A DNA stretch of 64,000 bases, from contig NZ_LRFC01000023.1 of NCBI RefSeq assembly GCF_001619875.1, positions 496,001 to 560,000 of the forward strand, read 5' to 3'. The DNA comes from Fictibacillus phosphorivorans. GTDB lineage: Bacteria > Bacillota > Bacilli > Bacillales > Fictibacillaceae. Each line of letters opens with the position of its first letter. Position 1 is the stretch's first letter. Positions 16,723 to 26,626 of the stretch are shown here, in pieces. A program made the translations under genes and the position numbers. Under the pieces are notes generated by a model that was given only the letters and a program-made list of their open reading frames with translations, had not been told where the DNA came from and ran no database searches.

Positions 16723-17558
16723 GATTGAACTCCTCCGTACAATGAGTCAAGCGTTTCTGCTTTCATGTTAAAACTGTGTTTTTCTTCTGGAAACTGCCCT
16801 GCTTTTACTTCGTTTTTATATTTTAAAAGGCCGTCGACCATTACATCTTTTACGTTAGCATAAGTCTTCACAAACTTTGGTACATGGTGAAACCCATAAC
16901 CGATCATGTCATGATAGACAAGTACTTGCCCATCTGTATGGTTACCTGCACCGATACCGATTACAGGAATAGAAAGTTTTTTTGTTACAATCTCGGCAAG
17001 CTGTTGAGGAACACACTCTAATACGATGGCAAAAGCTCCTGCTTTTTCAAGCAAAAGACTTTCTTCTATCAGTCTCCCAGCTTCTCTTTCCTCTTTCGCT
17101 TGAACACCATAACCACCCATAACGCCAACCATCTGAGGAGTGAGGCCAAGATGCCCCATCACAGGAACCCCTGCATCGGTCAACCGTTCAACCGTCTGAA
17201 CGATCTGTTTTCCGCCTTCTACCTTGACAGCAGAGGCACCGCTCTCTTGCAGCAACCGTCGGGCGTTGTTCAGCGTCTCATCAATCGAACCGTGATAGGT
17301 CATAAAAGGCATATCTGTCACGATAAACGTGTTTGGGGCACCGCGTTTTACTGCTTTTGTATGATGAATCATATCTTCCATCGTAACTGGGATCGTTGAT
17401 TCATAGCCCAGTACGACCATGCCAAGAGAATCTCCAACAAGCAGAAGGTCCATCTCCGCTTTTTCACAGATAACAGCTGTTGGGTAATCGTAGGCGGTTA
17501 CCATCGTAATTTTTTCGCCATCTCTTTTCATTTTGAGAAAACTTTTCGTCGTTTTCAT
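16719..17558 (-). CDS. panB: Ketopantoate hydroxymethyltransferase
   Basis: PanB adds a hydroxymethyl group from methylene-THF to 2-oxoisovalerate, the first step to pantoate. Its 279 residues include [28 protein letters not shown] (metal-binding Asp) and [14 protein letters not shown]. The ATG at 17558 has GGGAGG upstream. It is the first gene of panBCD, with a promoter at 17596-17624 between it and a repeat element. Confidence 0.96.
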   Translation of the reverse strand: MKTTKSFLKMKRDGEKITMVTAYDYPTAVICEKAEMDLLLVGDSLGMVVLGYESTIPVTMEDMIHHTKAVKRGAPNTFIVTDMPFMTYHGSIDETLNNARRLLQESGASAVKVEGGKQIVQTVERLTDAGVPVMGHLGLTPQMVGVMGGYGVQAKEEREAGRLIEESLLLEKAGAFAIVLECVPQQLAEIVTKKLSIPVIGIGAGNHTDGQVLVYHDMIGYGFHHVPKFVKTYANVKDVMVDGLLKYKNEVKAGQFPEEKHSFNMKAETLDSLYGGVQS

Positions 17559-17595
17559 TGTTTAGCCTCCCTGTTTTTTCATTTGGCTTTTTTCC

Positions 17596-17624
17596 ATATT
17601 AATTTACTTTTGGAATGTTTGTAA
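17596..17624 (-). promoter_or_regulatory. Candidate panBCD promoter
   Basis: On the minus strand TTACAA (17624-17619) and TAATAT (17601-17596) are 17 bp apart. It lies between the repeat at 17640 and panB. Confidence 0.55.
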
Positions 17625-17639
17625 CATCTTCATCGGTAA

Positions 17640-17767
17640 GTTGATTGAAGTGCAAGGCGCGAGACTCCTGGGGGATTAGCGGGACAGGTGAGACTCTTAA
17701 TAGCGCAAAGCGCTAAGAGGCTCACCGCACGCCCCCCGGAAAGCGAGCGCCTGGAACGGAAATCAAC
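17640..17767. repeat. Extragenic inverted-end repeat, copy 1 (128 bp)
   Basis: The element begins GTTGATTGAAGTGCAAGGCG and ends AAAGCGAGCGCCTGGAACGG plus AAATCAAC; GTTGATT and AATCAAC are inverted ends. Its body holds GCGCAAAGCGC and GGTGAGACTC/GAGGCTCACC pairs, giving a long cruciform. A second, diverged copy is at 24741-24910. I recognise it as a repetitive extragenic element widespread in Bacillaceae; it carries no transposase gene. After it comes TTCAAAAGCAGCCAA, which also resembles the flank of copy 2. Short reading frames across it are artefacts. Confidence 0.8.
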
Positions 17768-17825
17768 TTCATTCAAAAGCAGCCAAGTACTACGGAAAAA
17801 GCCTTTAATAAACAGGGCCAGAAGT

Positions 17826-17858
17826 GCAAAAAACCTTCTTTCCAAAGAGGAAGAAGGC
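17826..17858 (-). terminator. Terminator of the cca-birA operon
   Basis: CCTTCTT pairs with AAGAAGG, followed by TTTTTT on the minus strand, about 155 bp past the birA stop. The stretch 17859-18012 contains no gene that I can see. Confidence 0.75.
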
Positions 17859-18012
17859 ATAGGAAAACATCCCTAGACTTTTGTTGTTTGCTCCCTCTGT
17901 CCCGGTCCTGATTTTGGATCTAGGCAGATATAGTGTTTGTAGTAAAAATGGACAAACTTAGTGCAGTTCCACACGGATACCGCCTACGATTTTATTTTAT
18001 CACGTACTTTTC

Positions 18013-18990
18013 TTAAGGAGAAGGAATTTCGATATCTGCTGAATAGATCGAATGTACTTGACCTCTATCATCCTCTAAAAGCAGTACACCCTCTTCTGTA
18101 ATTCCTTTTGCATAGCCAGTTATAGAGCCTGTAACAGACCTCGCTGTTATCCGTTTGCCTAAGCTGAATGCTCTTGCTTCCCATAACAGCTTGATCACAC
18201 CAAAACCATTTTCAAGATATTGACGATATAATGTCTCGATCTCCTGCAGAAGAACGCCGATCACTTCTGCTCGCTTGTACGTTTGTCTGCCTTCAATCGC
18301 AAGACTTGTTGCGATTTGAGCGATTTCATCTGAAAAATGCTCCGTTTGCTGATTAACGTTCATTCCGATTCCTACGATAACCGAATGGATGGAATCAGCT
18401 TCTGCCTGAAGCTCTGTTAATATGCCTGCTGTCTTTTTGCCTTTGATTAAAATATCATTCGGCCATTTGATCTCCGCTTCAAGACCCGCAACTTTCTCGA
18501 TTGCCTTTGAAGCTGCTACGGCAATAAGCAAAGTGAGCTGCGGCGCTTTTTGAAGGGGAATGTTAGGTTTAAGTATCAAACTCATCCAAACACCAGTCCC
18601 AGCAGGAGACTGCCATGCTCTCCCTAATCTTCCTCTTCCACCTGTTTGTTCATCCGCAAGAACGATGCTTCCTTCAGGTGCTCCTTCTCTTGCAAGACTG
18701 TGTGCGATCTCTTGCGTACTTTTGACAGAGGATTTATATGTGATCTTCTTTCCGAACGTTCCGTTACCTGTATATAACGAAACTTCTTCTGCGGTAACAA
18801 GGTCTGGTGAAGTAACCAATCGGTATCCCCTCTTTTGAACCGCTTCTATCGTATAACCGCTATTACGAAGTTCTGATATGTGCTTCCATATTGCTGTTCT
18901 GGAACAGTTAAGTTTATTGCTGATCTCTTGACCAGACACAAACTCTCCCTCGTTTTCAGAAAGCATGTGCAATAATGCTTCTTTCATCAT
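18013..18990 (-). CDS. birA: Biotin-protein ligase / biotin operon repressor
   Basis: BirA attaches biotin to acetyl-CoA and pyruvate carboxylases and represses biotin genes. The N-terminal helix-turn-helix (GQEISNKLNCSRTAIWKHI, about residues 20-38) shows it is the bifunctional class II form. The ligase domain has the biotinyl-AMP loop GGRGRLGRAW and KWPNDILIKGKKTAGIL, with an SH3-like C-terminus. The ATG at 18990 overlaps the cca stop as ATGA and has AAGGTGG upstream; a GTG at 18999 is the alternative. It is the last gene of the operon. Confidence 0.93.
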   Translation of the reverse strand: MMKEALLHMLSENEGEFVSGQEISNKLNCSRTAIWKHISELRNSGYTIEAVQKRGYRLVTSPDLVTAEEVSLYTGNGTFGKKITYKSSVKSTQEIAHSLAREGAPEGSIVLADEQTGGRGRLGRAWQSPAGTGVWMSLILKPNIPLQKAPQLTLLIAVAASKAIEKVAGLEAEIKWPNDILIKGKKTAGILTELQAEADSIHSVIVGIGMNVNQQTEHFSDEIAQIATSLAIEGRQTYKRAEVIGVLLQEIETLYRQYLENGFGVIKLLWEARAFSLGKRITARSVTGSITGYAKGITEEGVLLLEDDRGQVHSIYSADIEIPSP

Positions 18991-20168
18991 GGCTCCCACC
19001 TTTTAACCCAATCCTTAATCACAGATTCTGAGGTGCTAAGATCTCCGTTAACGATTTTTTCTTCCATCTCGTGCAAGAGTTTGCCTAACCAGACACCTGG
19101 TGATTTTTGTTTGATTTTCAATATCTCTTCACCGTCTATCGGAAGATCTTTTAGAGAAGTAATCGGAATCTCACTAGCTAGTTTGTGAAGATTGTCCTTT
19201 TCTTGATCATAATTTACCTTTTCGATCGTACTTTTTAACGTCATACTCTCTAATGCTAAAGAAATCCCGGTTCGATACAAATCAATCTTACTCCACTTTT
19301 TCACGCTAAGAGCAGCTAACAGCTCTTGAACTTTTTTAATTGTTCCGTTGGGCAGTTTCCAACTTTTCAAGAATTCTCGTGAATCCTTAACTTGTGATAA
19401 TAAAATGATTGCTGCCCAGCGTTGATCATCCGTTTGAAGTTTAGTCCACTCTAAACCTAAATATCCTTCTTTCGTTTGTTCCTTTAAAGGATAGGGGAGG
19501 TATTCCACAACAGTGCTTTGTTTCATAAACTCAAGTGCATGTCCTGCTTTTACTCCTTGGAGCAATTTGATGAATTCAATGGAGATCCGTTCAGTTGAAA
19601 TTTTTTTAAGCAAAGGAGCTTTTTTTTCAATCGCCTTCTTTGTTTCCGCTTCAATCTTCATGTCATACACACTCATAAAACGGCATGCCCTCATTACGCG
19701 GAGCGGATCTTCAGAAAATCTAAGATGAGGATCCCCAACTGTACGGATCTGTCTGAGCTTAAGATCATCTCTTCCTCCGAAGTGATCAATTAAATGCAAA
19801 GCCGTGTCCATTGCCATCGCATTGAATGTAAAATCTCTTCTTGAGAGATCTTCTTGCAGATCATCAACAAACCAAACCTTTGAAGGTCTTCTATAGTCTT
19901 CGTATTTGTCTTCTTTCCTGAAAGTCGTTATCTCGTAAGACACGTGATTATGTCTGACAATAACGGTTCCATGTTCGATGCCGACCGGAATGGTCTTCGG
20001 AAAAATTTTTTGGATTTCTTCAGGTCTTGCACTCGTTGCGATATCAATATCTTTAATGGGACGCTCTAAACACAAATCACGCACACATCCGCCAACAAAA
20101 TAAGCTTTAAACCCTTCATCTTCTATTTTTTTTAAAACAGGCAAGGCTTCCTGAAACATTTCGTTCAT
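18987..20168 (-). CDS. cca: CCA-adding tRNA nucleotidyltransferase
   Basis: Cca adds or repairs the 3'-CCA of tRNAs without a template. The 393-residue class II enzyme has the catalytic motif GGCVRDLCL...[12 protein letters not shown], the [12 protein letters not shown] motif, [11 protein letters not shown] and an EDxxR-like nucleotide-selecting region. It overlaps bshA upstream by 4 bp (ATGA) and birA downstream. The order bshA-cca-birA is conserved in Bacilli. Confidence 0.95.
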   Translation of the reverse strand: MNEMFQEALPVLKKIEDEGFKAYFVGGCVRDLCLERPIKDIDIATSARPEEIQKIFPKTIPVGIEHGTVIVRHNHVSYEITTFRKEDKYEDYRRPSKVWFVDDLQEDLSRRDFTFNAMAMDTALHLIDHFGGRDDLKLRQIRTVGDPHLRFSEDPLRVMRACRFMSVYDMKIEAETKKAIEKKAPLLKKISTERISIEFIKLLQGVKAGHALEFMKQSTVVEYLPYPLKEQTKEGYLGLEWTKLQTDDQRWAAIILLSQVKDSREFLKSWKLPNGTIKKVQELLAALSVKKWSKIDLYRTGISLALESMTLKSTIEKVNYDQEKDNLHKLASEIPITSLKDLPIDGEEILKIKQKSPGVWLGKLLHEMEEKIVNGDLSTSESVIKDWVKRWEP

Positions 20169-21304
20169 ACGGAAGGGTCCTCTATTAAAGAATAATAGAT
20201 GTTTTCATAGATTGAGACAATCCTGTCAGATAGGAAGTTCTCTTTTACATGTCTTACTGAATTTTTTCTAAAAAGGTTCAGCTTCTCTTCATCATGTAAG
20301 AGCGCAATAGCTTTTTGTGCTACCGACTCTGGATCTCCAACATTCACCATATATCCTGTTTCACCATCAACGATTACTTCAGGGATACCACCGATACTTG
20401 TTCCAATAACAGGAACACCGCAAGCCATCGCTTCGAGAAGTACGAGTCCAAAGCTTTCTTTTTCTGATAGAAGAAGTTTAAGGTCACATATGGAGAACAA
20501 TTCTCCTACGTTTTCTTGTTTACCTAAGAACAAGACGTCATCTTCTATACTCAACTCACTGACCAACTCACACGCAGTCGTTAGTTCAGGACCGTTGCCG
20601 ATCAACAGAAGCTTTGACGAAAGCTGTTTTCGAATCAGCGCAAACGATTTGATCACATCTTCTATTCTTTTCACCTTTCTAAAGTTCGAAATATGAACAA
20701 TCACTTTTTCGTTTTCGCTGATTCCGTACGTTTTTCGTAATTCAGAATTATTTTTTCTTCTGTAATAAACTCTTTCATCCACGAAGTTATGTACAGGGAT
20801 AATGTCTTTATCAATTTTAAGCAGCTCTAGGGTATCTGCTTTTAATTGGTGAGAAACAGATGTTACAACATCCGATTTCTCTATACCGAACTTAATCATC
20901 TCGCTAAGTGACGGATCATACCCAAGAACCGTAATATCTGTCCCATGAAGAGTGGTAACGATCTTAATCTTATCGTTCAGCATCTGTTTGGCTAATACAG
21001 CACAAACCGCGTGCGGTACAGCATAGTGGACATGTAGAAGATCAAGCTTCTCTCTTTTCGCCACTTCTGCCATCTTGCTTGCAAGTGCAAGGTCATAAGG
21101 CGGATATTTAAACACCGAATAATGATTCACTTCCACTTCATGAAAGAAGACGTTCGGATAGAATTTTCCTAATCGAAAAGGAAGGCTTGATGTAATAAAA
21201 TGAATCTCATGTCCTTTTTCAGCTAAAAGTTTTCCTAGTTCAGTTGCAACCACTCCAGATCCGCCTACAGTTGGATAGCAAGTGATGCCTATTTTTAACG
21301 TCAT
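20165..21304 (-). CDS. bshA: N-acetyl-alpha-D-glucosaminyl L-malate synthase
   Basis: BshA joins UDP-GlcNAc and L-malate, the first step of bacillithiol synthesis. The 379-residue GT4 glycosyltransferase has the N-terminal loop [20 protein letters not shown], and the C-terminal donor-site motif [22 protein letters not shown]. The ATG at 21304 follows AAGGAG. It sits directly after bshB1, and translation is coupled to cca. The bacillithiol disulfide reductase ypdA is also in this window at 62179-63171. Confidence 0.95.
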   Translation of the reverse strand: MTLKIGITCYPTVGGSGVVATELGKLLAEKGHEIHFITSSLPFRLGKFYPNVFFHEVEVNHYSVFKYPPYDLALASKMAEVAKREKLDLLHVHYAVPHAVCAVLAKQMLNDKIKIVTTLHGTDITVLGYDPSLSEMIKFGIEKSDVVTSVSHQLKADTLELLKIDKDIIPVHNFVDERVYYRRKNNSELRKTYGISENEKVIVHISNFRKVKRIEDVIKSFALIRKQLSSKLLLIGNGPELTTACELVSELSIEDDVLFLGKQENVGELFSICDLKLLLSEKESFGLVLLEAMACGVPVIGTSIGGIPEVIVDGETGYMVNVGDPESVAQKAIALLHDEEKLNLFRKNSVRHVKENFLSDRIVSIYENIYYSLIEDPSV

Positions 21305-21314
21305 AGCTAACTCC

Positions 21315-22007
21315 TTATAAATTGTTCGTTATATATGTTTGTTCTGTAATAAAGCCTTCTGCATATGATACGCCAGCTTCAAGGCCAAAGAGCTTGTCTC
21401 GATTTTCCACTCGTTCGATATACCCGTTTGTGAGCGGAGTATCAACGCTTTCTGCTGTTTTAATGAACTGAGATGGATATGCTTTTAACGCATCGATCTT
21501 AGAGAAATACGAAGAGCTCACATTCACGAAAAGGTGCGGTTTTTCCGTGCTATTAATAAGATAATAAAAAATGTTTTTAACTTTATGAGCTGACAAATTT
21601 TCAGGATCTTTAACATTTTTGATACCAGCAGAAAAGACAGCTTCCTTCACAAGACGAGCACAGTTGCCATGATCCGGATGACGGTCGATCCAATATGGCG
21701 CAAAAACATATTGAGGTTTATGCTTCCGAATAACAGAGACCAGCTTCAAAATATAATCATCCTGCAAATAAAGACCGCGGTCAGGTAGTTGCAAGTTTAT
21801 TCTTTTTGTTACACCTAAAAGTTTAGCCGCTTCTTTTGCTTCTTTTTTTCGGATATGAACTGTGCCATTTGAAGAAAGTTCTGCTTCCGTTAAATCACAG
21901 ATCACAATTTCACGGCCTCTTTCAGTCTCTTGCTTAATCGTGGCTGCCATGCCGATTTCTACGTCATCGGCATGAGCACCGAAAGCAAGCCAGTTTTCAA
22001 GGTTCAT
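21315..22007 (-). CDS. bshB1: GlcNAc-malate deacetylase
   Basis: BshB1 deacetylates GlcNAc-malate, the second bacillithiol step. Its 230 residues show the PIG-L/LmbE zinc motif AHADDVEIG near the start and HPDHGNC later (zinc ligands His-Asp-Asp...His). The ATG at 22007 overlaps the mgsA stop. bshC is not in the window. Confidence 0.94.
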   Translation of the reverse strand: MNLENWLAFGAHADDVEIGMAATIKQETERGREIVICDLTEAELSSNGTVHIRKKEAKEAAKLLGVTKRINLQLPDRGLYLQDDYILKLVSVIRKHKPQYVFAPYWIDRHPDHGNCARLVKEAVFSAGIKNVKDPENLSAHKVKNIFYYLINSTEKPHLFVNVSSSYFSKIDALKAYPSQFIKTAESVDTPLTNGYIERVENRDKLFGLEAGVSYAEGFITEQTYITNNL

Positions 22008-22420
22008 TTTTTCTCTGACTCTCTTTCATCTATAATTTTCCGCCAGTCTAAATCTCCCCGTTCAAGCGAACGAATAAAAAGTTCTGCAGATGCGACGTTT
22101 GTCGCAAGCGGTATTTGGTATACATCACATAAACGCATCAAAGCTGATACATCAGGTTCATGCGGCTGTGCTGTAAGTGGATCTCTAAAAAAAAGAACAA
22201 GATCTAGATCGTTTTCAGCGATTAATGCACCGATCTGCTGATCTCCACCTAATGGACCTGATTGGAACCTTCTTATATCAAGTCCTGTAGCTTCATGAAT
22301 CTTAGAGCCTGTCGTACCTGTCGCAAACAACGTGTGATCTTTTAAGATCGGTGCATATGCGACGGTAAAATTAATCATGTCGTTTTTCTTCTTATCGTGT
22401 GCAATAAGAGCTATTTTCAT
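22004..22420 (-). CDS. mgsA: Methylglyoxal synthase
   Basis: MgsA converts dihydroxyacetone phosphate to methylglyoxal, a bypass under phosphate limitation. The 138-residue protein has [15 protein letters not shown], the phosphate-binding and catalytic [11 protein letters not shown], and FFRDPL. It lies 11 bp after dapB, in the operon ypjD-dapB-mgsA-bshB1-bshA-cca-birA. Its placement with bacillithiol genes makes sense because bacillithiol detoxifies methylglyoxal. Confidence 0.95.
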   Translation of the reverse strand: MKIALIAHDKKKNDMINFTVAYAPILKDHTLFATGTTGSKIHEATGLDIRRFQSGPLGGDQQIGALIAENDLDLVLFFRDPLTAQPHEPDVSALMRLCDVYQIPLATNVASAELFIRSLERGDLDWRKIIDERESEKK

Positions 22421-22431
22421 AGTATCCCCTC

Positions 22432-23235
22432 TTATTCCATAATATTTTCAAGGCCATAAACAAGACCTTCTATATTCATTACACTTTCAACAGCTAGTCT
22501 TACTCCAGGCATGAAAGATGTTCTGTTTATCGAATCATGACGGATCGTCAACACTTGCCCAACACCTCCGAAAATGACTTCTTGGTGTGCAACTAGTCCT
22601 GGCAATCTTACACTATGGATCCTAATTCCTTCTAGCTCTGCACCTCGAGCACCTTCTAGGTCTTCCTTTTCATCAGGATGACCTTGACTTTTCTCTTCAC
22701 GCACCTCCGTAATAAGCTGAGCTGTTTTTAAAGCAGTCCCAGATGGTGCATCTAGCTTCTGATCATGATGTTTCTCAATGATTTCAATATCTGGCAGGTA
22801 CTTTGATGCTTCTTTAGCGAACTTCATCATTAAAATCGCACCAATCGCAAAATTTGGAGCAATTATGGCACCTGTACTCTTTTCTTCAGCAAGCGCTGTT
22901 AGTCGTTTTAGGTCATCATTTGAAAAACCAGTCGTTCCGATTACCGTTCGAATTCCATGATTTAATGCCAGCTCAAGGTGCTTCTTCCCGATGTCAGGAC
23001 GTGTTAGATCTACAACTACATCAGCCTCGACAGCTTGTATACAGTTTTCCATATCATCATAAACAGGAGCTTCCATTGACTCTGGAGCTCCAGATAAGTC
23101 TTTTACTTGTAATCCGTCATTTTTTGAATCTACAGCTGCCACTAGTTCAAAATGCTGCGTTTCCTCGATCATCTTTAGTGCTTCTTGTCCCATTTTCCCT
23201 CTTGGCCCAGCTAAGATTATTTTAATTTTATTCAT
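22432..23235 (-). CDS. dapB: 4-hydroxy-tetrahydrodipicolinate reductase
   Basis: DapB makes tetrahydrodipicolinate for lysine and diaminopimelate (cell wall and, through its substrate, spore dipicolinate). The 267-residue protein has the nucleotide-binding [11 protein letters not shown], the catalytic [15 protein letters not shown] and the C-terminal [16 protein letters not shown] 23235 (MNKIKII) is chosen because AAGGAG is 9-12 bases upstream; it overlaps ypjD by 4 bp. A longer form from 23265 lacks such a site. Confidence 0.95.
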   Translation of the reverse strand: MNKIKIILAGPRGKMGQEALKMIEETQHFELVAAVDSKNDGLQVKDLSGAPESMEAPVYDDMENCIQAVEADVVVDLTRPDIGKKHLELALNHGIRTVIGTTGFSNDDLKRLTALAEEKSTGAIIAPNFAIGAILMMKFAKEASKYLPDIEIIEKHHDQKLDAPSGTALKTAQLITEVREEKSQGHPDEKEDLEGARGAELEGIRIHSVRLPGLVAHQEVIFGGVGQVLTIRHDSINRTSFMPGVRLAVESVMNIEGLVYGLENIME

Positions 23236-23573
23236 GTGTCTAACTCTCCTTCTTTTCTTGTCCATCTGTCTTTATCGCGCGTTTCAAACTTCTTCATTAC
23301 CGTACTAAGCGCTTCGTCTAAATCTATATTTAATGAATTGGCAAGACATATTAAAACAAAGAACATATCGCCGAGCTCTTCTTCAACCGTCTTTTTATCT
23401 TCTGTGGATTTCTTGGGTTTTTCACCGTAATGATGATTCACTTCACGAGCAAGTTCGCCTAATTCTTCTGTTAATCTTGCAAGCATAGCTAATGGACTGA
23501 AATAGCCCTCTTTAAATTGTGATATGTATTGATCTACAACGTCCTGACTCTCTTTTAAGGTACGGTTGGCCAT
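23232..23573 (-). CDS. ypjD: MazG-like nucleotide pyrophosphohydrolase YpjD
   Basis: This 113-residue protein has the all-alpha NTP pyrophosphatase signature, [10 protein letters not shown] then [11 protein letters not shown], whose acidic residues bind magnesium. Such proteins hydrolyse non-canonical or excess NTPs; the preferred substrate of YpjD is not known to me. ATG 23573 has GAGGAG upstream. It is the first gene of the dapB operon, diverging from ypjC. Confidence 0.9.
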   Translation of the reverse strand: MANRTLKESQDVVDQYISQFKEGYFSPLAMLARLTEELGELAREVNHHYGEKPKKSTEDKKTVEEELGDMFFVLICLANSLNIDLDEALSTVMKKFETRDKDRWTRKEGELDT

Positions 23574-23631
23574 GATGTTGACACTCCTCATTCTATATTA
23601 TTCTTCTTTATGTTATCGGTAATTTTTCTGT

Positions 23632-23662
23632 TTGACAAATTTCATGAAATTTTGATTATAAT
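23632..23662 (+). promoter_or_regulatory. Candidate ypjC promoter
   Basis: TTGACA (23632-23637) and TATAAT (23657-23662) are both perfect, but the spacer is 19 bp, slightly long. It lies 54 bp before the ypjC start. Confidence 0.55.
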
Positions 23663-23715
23663 AGGAAGGCATGATTGTAAATCGAAGTCGTATCTATTAG
23701 GAAAGTAGGCATTAT

Positions 23716-24588
23716 ATGAATTATCCAATCAAACTAAAAAATATCTTTTTTATCCTTTTGGGGTCTGCTATCTTTTCATTTGGAATTGTCCATTTTAACA
23801 TGGCAAACAACTTAGCAGAAGGCGGTTTCACGGGGATTACGCTTATTCTCTATTTTCTATTTTCAATTGATCCCTCATATACAAACCTTGCACTGAACAT
23901 TCCACTATTTTTCGTTGGATGGAGACTTCTTGGAAAAAATGCGTTTATTTATACGGTAATCGGAACGGTTGCCGTATCTGTGTTTTTATTTATCTTCCAG
24001 CGTTTCACCTTCGTAACCATTGATCTTAAGGAAGATATGACGCTTGCTGCACTTTTCGCAGGTGTATTTATCGGAGTCGGTCTTGGAATCATCTTTAGAT
24101 TCGGTGGTACGACAGGTGGAGTAGATATAATTGCGAGGCTTGGTCATAAGTTCTTAGGTTGGAGCATGGGTAAGACGATGTTTATCTTTGACTTCGTTGT
24201 CATTTCAATCTCACTTGTCTACCTTCATTACACTGAAGCAATGTATACACTTGTTGCGGTGTTCATCGGTGCACGAGTGATTGATTTTATGCAAGAAGGC
24301 GCATATGCAGGTAAAGCGGTGATGATCTTTTCTGAGAAGAACACAGAGATTGCTGCAGATATTATTAAAGAATTAGATCGTGGCGCAACCATCTTAAATG
24401 GTAAAGGATCGTTTACAGGAAATCTTCGTGAAGTGCTATATTGTGTAATAGCCAAGAACGAGATCGTCCGTTTAAAACAGGTCATTGAAAGAATTGATCC
24501 CCATGCTTTCGTAACGGTTAACGATGTGCATGAAGTGATCGGCGAAGGATTCACACTCGATGCAGACAAGAACCCGTTAGGCAGATAA
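23716..24588 (+). CDS. ypjC: YitT-family membrane protein YpjC
   Basis: The 290-residue protein has five or six membrane segments (for example IFFILLGSAIFSFGIVHF, AALFAGVFIGVGLGIIF and TMFIFDFVVISISLVYL) and a cytoplasmic C-terminal DUF2179 domain from about 215 (MIFSEKNTEIAADIIKEL..GATILNGKGSFTG). This is the YitT/DUF161 family, whose function is unknown. The family feature FGGTTGGVDII is present. It diverges from ypjD as in B. subtilis. The gap after it (24589-24986) contains the second repeat copy and a terminator of the opposite gene. Confidence 0.88.
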   Translation: MNYPIKLKNIFFILLGSAIFSFGIVHFNMANNLAEGGFTGITLILYFLFSIDPSYTNLALNIPLFFVGWRLLGKNAFIYTVIGTVAVSVFLFIFQRFTFVTIDLKEDMTLAALFAGVFIGVGLGIIFRFGGTTGGVDIIARLGHKFLGWSMGKTMFIFDFVVISISLVYLHYTEAMYTLVAVFIGARVIDFMQEGAYAGKAVMIFSEKNTEIAADIIKELDRGATILNGKGSFTGNLREVLYCVIAKNEIVRLKQVIERIDPHAFVTVNDVHEVIGEGFTLDADKNPLGR

Positions 24589-24708
24589 AAAATGGTTAAA
24601 CTAAAGCTTTATGAAATATTGGGTGTCGGGGCTGCTTCTAAAATCACCCCTTCTCCATGATCTGTATTCTGTAAATTAAGTAAAAAACAAAAGCTCTTTT
24701 CTAAAAGG

Positions 24709-24928
24709 TTGTTGCTTTTACATTTTGTCTTCTATGATTAGTTGATTGGTGTGCAAGTTGCGTGCCTACCACATGAAAGTTTTCTCGCAAGGCATGCGAC
24801 GAGGAAGCATACTACGGTAGAATTTACTTGAAGACACAGGAGCAACAAACCTTTAAGCGGCAGGTGAGACACTGCCCCGCGGAAAGCGAGCATCTGAAAC
24901 GGAGATCAACTACTTTCAAAAGCAACAA
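24709..24928. repeat. Extragenic inverted-end repeat, copy 2 (diverged)
   Basis: The inner element runs GTTGATTGGTGTGCAAG (24741) to AGATCAAC (24910), and shares GGTGAGACxCTGCCCCGCGG and GGAAAGCGAGCATCTG with copy 1. The outer arms TTGTTGCTTTT (24709-24719) and AAAAGCAACAA (24918-24928) are perfectly inverted and complete the structure. The middle has an unrelated-looking stretch of about 60 bp, which may be an insertion or decay. Confidence 0.75.
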
Positions 24929-24952
24929 TGAATACAAAAACAGCCAAAACAA

Positions 24953-24984
24953 AAGAAAAACTCCCGAAAATGTTCGGGAGTTTA
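24953..24984 (-). terminator. Terminator of the zinc peptidase gene
   Basis: ACTCCCGAA pairs with TTCGGGAGT and is followed by TTTTTCTTTT on the minus strand, directly after the stop at 24987. Confidence 0.9.
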
Positions 24985-24986
24985 TT

Positions 24987-25667
24987 TTAGTCGTCTTGGT
25001 TCATACCTATGAACATGAAGATAAATCGTGCCAGTTCCAGTAATGCCACAAGTGCCCCTGCAACATACGTTAATGCAGCAGCATTTAATACTCTACGTGC
25101 GCCTCGCTCCTCGTTATTACGAATTAATCCAGTTGAAACAATCTGGTCCATCGCGCGGGAACTTGCATTAAATTCTACAGGCAGTGTTACGAATTGGAAC
25201 AGTACCGCTACTGACATGAAGATGATCCCAAGAAGAAACATGTTCATTGAACTTAACAGCATACCGCCAAGTATTAAGAAAAACGAAAAGTTCGAACCGA
25301 TATTAGCGACAGGTACAAGGGCGTGTCTGAATCGTAAGAACGCATAACCTTCCGCATCCTGAATGGCATGCCCTACTTCATGGGCTGCAACAGCGGCACC
25401 TGCAATCGAACTTCCGTAATAGTTGTCTTCTGATAGTCTTACAACTTTGCTTCGAGGATCGTAGTGATCAGAAAGCATTCCTCTAACAGGTTCTACTTGA
25501 ACGCTGTAAAGTCCATTTTGATCTAAAATCTCTCTAGCAACTTCAGCACCCGTTTTTCCTGTGCTGTTTCCAACTTTCGAATACTTCTTGTACGTGCTTT
25601 TCACTCTCATTTGTGCCCAGATGGGAACAATAAGTAAAATCGCGAAGTAGATTAAAAATCCACCCAT
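24987..25667 (-). CDS. YugP-type neutral zinc metallopeptidase, membrane-bound
   Basis: The protein has 226 residues, an N-terminal membrane helix (GGFLIYFAILLIVPIWAQM), the zinc motif AAHEVGHAIQDAEGY (HExxH), and three more hydrophobic segments towards the C-terminus. This is the DUF/peptidase family of B. subtilis YugP. Substrates are unknown. The ATG at 25667 gives a spacing of 10 from GGAGG; an ATG at 25676 would be only one base away. It lies between ypjC and ypjB, an interval where B. subtilis has no such gene. Confidence 0.85.
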   Translation of the reverse strand: MGGFLIYFAILLIVPIWAQMRVKSTYKKYSKVGNSTGKTGAEVAREILDQNGLYSVQVEPVRGMLSDHYDPRSKVVRLSEDNYYGSSIAGAAVAAHEVGHAIQDAEGYAFLRFRHALVPVANIGSNFSFFLILGGMLLSSMNMFLLGIIFMSVAVLFQFVTLPVEFNASSRAMDQIVSTGLIRNNEERGARRVLNAAALTYVAGALVALLELARFIFMFIGMNQDD

Positions 25668-25751
25668 TGTTGGCATTCCTCCATATTAAAAGCTTTTGTT
25701 ATTAACATTTTACGTTTTCAGCTCATCGTTTGTCAAAGAATACGCATGAAA

Positions 25752-26543
25752 TCAGCGCTTATCTGGAACGCGCAATTGTTCTTGATCACCTTTATATTTT
25801 CTCCAACCTACGTAAATTAATGTTGAAGAAATGATTCCACCAATCGAAAAAATTAGCCAAAACAGTGAAGGCTCTGAATTATCCTTTTTAGCGAAGAACA
25901 GTGCTTCAAAATCTGCAGCCGCTGTTTCAAGCTGTTTCTGGTGTGCAGTGTCTGTCATTATATGATTACGATTAGCGTCAATATAGGAAACGTGTTCGTC
26001 TAGTAGTTTCACTTCGTCATCAGACAAATCGACCATCAAAGCCGGTCTTACCGTTTCATAGCGTTCCAATAACAGATTGGCTGCTTGATGAAACGCAACA
26101 GAATCATCTTCACTGACCCCTTTTTCCATCGTAATAAATGGTTCTAGCATCATAAGTCCAGTTTTTTTCCATAACGGTTCATAACTTGTCTGAAGGGCGT
26201 CTACTAACAATCTGACTTCCGTTAGTTTGTTTAGTTTTTTCTCTTTGGACCATTCAGGATTTTGAAGAGACGACAGAGCATCAGCCAAAGTATTTTGAAC
26301 GACACGCTGTTGTTCAGGCCTTAAGGATAAGACTTCTTCTATGTGAACAATGTTTTCTGTTGTGAACTTTAAGACATTTGCTGCTTCTTCGTATCGTTCT
26401 ATTTTACCAAGCTCCCAAATCTCACTCGTTAGCTCATTTATTTCAGACCACTCTTTTACTTTTGTATGATTTGATGCAAATGCTGGCATAGAAAGTCCAA
26501 AAACCATACAAAGAACCATAAATGCCCATCCTAACCTTCTCAT
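25752..26543 (-). CDS. ypjB: Sporulation protein YpjB
   Basis: The 263-residue protein has a signal peptide (RRLGWAFMVLCMVFGLSMPAFA), a long helical extracytoplasmic part and a C-terminal membrane anchor (LFWLIFSIGGIISSTLIYVGW) followed by a basic tail. This matches YpjB, a sporulation-associated membrane protein of unknown mechanism. The ATG at 26543 follows AGGAGGG. It lies next to ypjA as in B. subtilis. Confidence 0.88.
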   Translation of the reverse strand: MRRLGWAFMVLCMVFGLSMPAFASNHTKVKEWSEINELTSEIWELGKIERYEEAANVLKFTTENIVHIEEVLSLRPEQQRVVQNTLADALSSLQNPEWSKEKKLNKLTEVRLLVDALQTSYEPLWKKTGLMMLEPFITMEKGVSEDDSVAFHQAANLLLERYETVRPALMVDLSDDEVKLLDEHVSYIDANRNHIMTDTAHQKQLETAAADFEALFFAKKDNSEPSLFWLIFSIGGIISSTLIYVGWRKYKGDQEQLRVPDKR

Positions 26544-26626
26544 CCTTTGTCCCTCCTGTACCCTTATACTAAAACGTATGAGAGCTGGGACAAGGTTAGA
26601 CCATATTTAAAATTATGGACTTCACC

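Noticed and set aside
17630-17876. Short frames on both strands across the repeat before panB
   Set aside because: They are produced by the GC-rich repeat itself, whose diverged copy at 24741-24910 does not keep the same frames.
24828-25043. 71-codon plus-strand frame
   Set aside because: It runs from the second repeat copy through a terminator into the antisense of the zinc peptidase gene.
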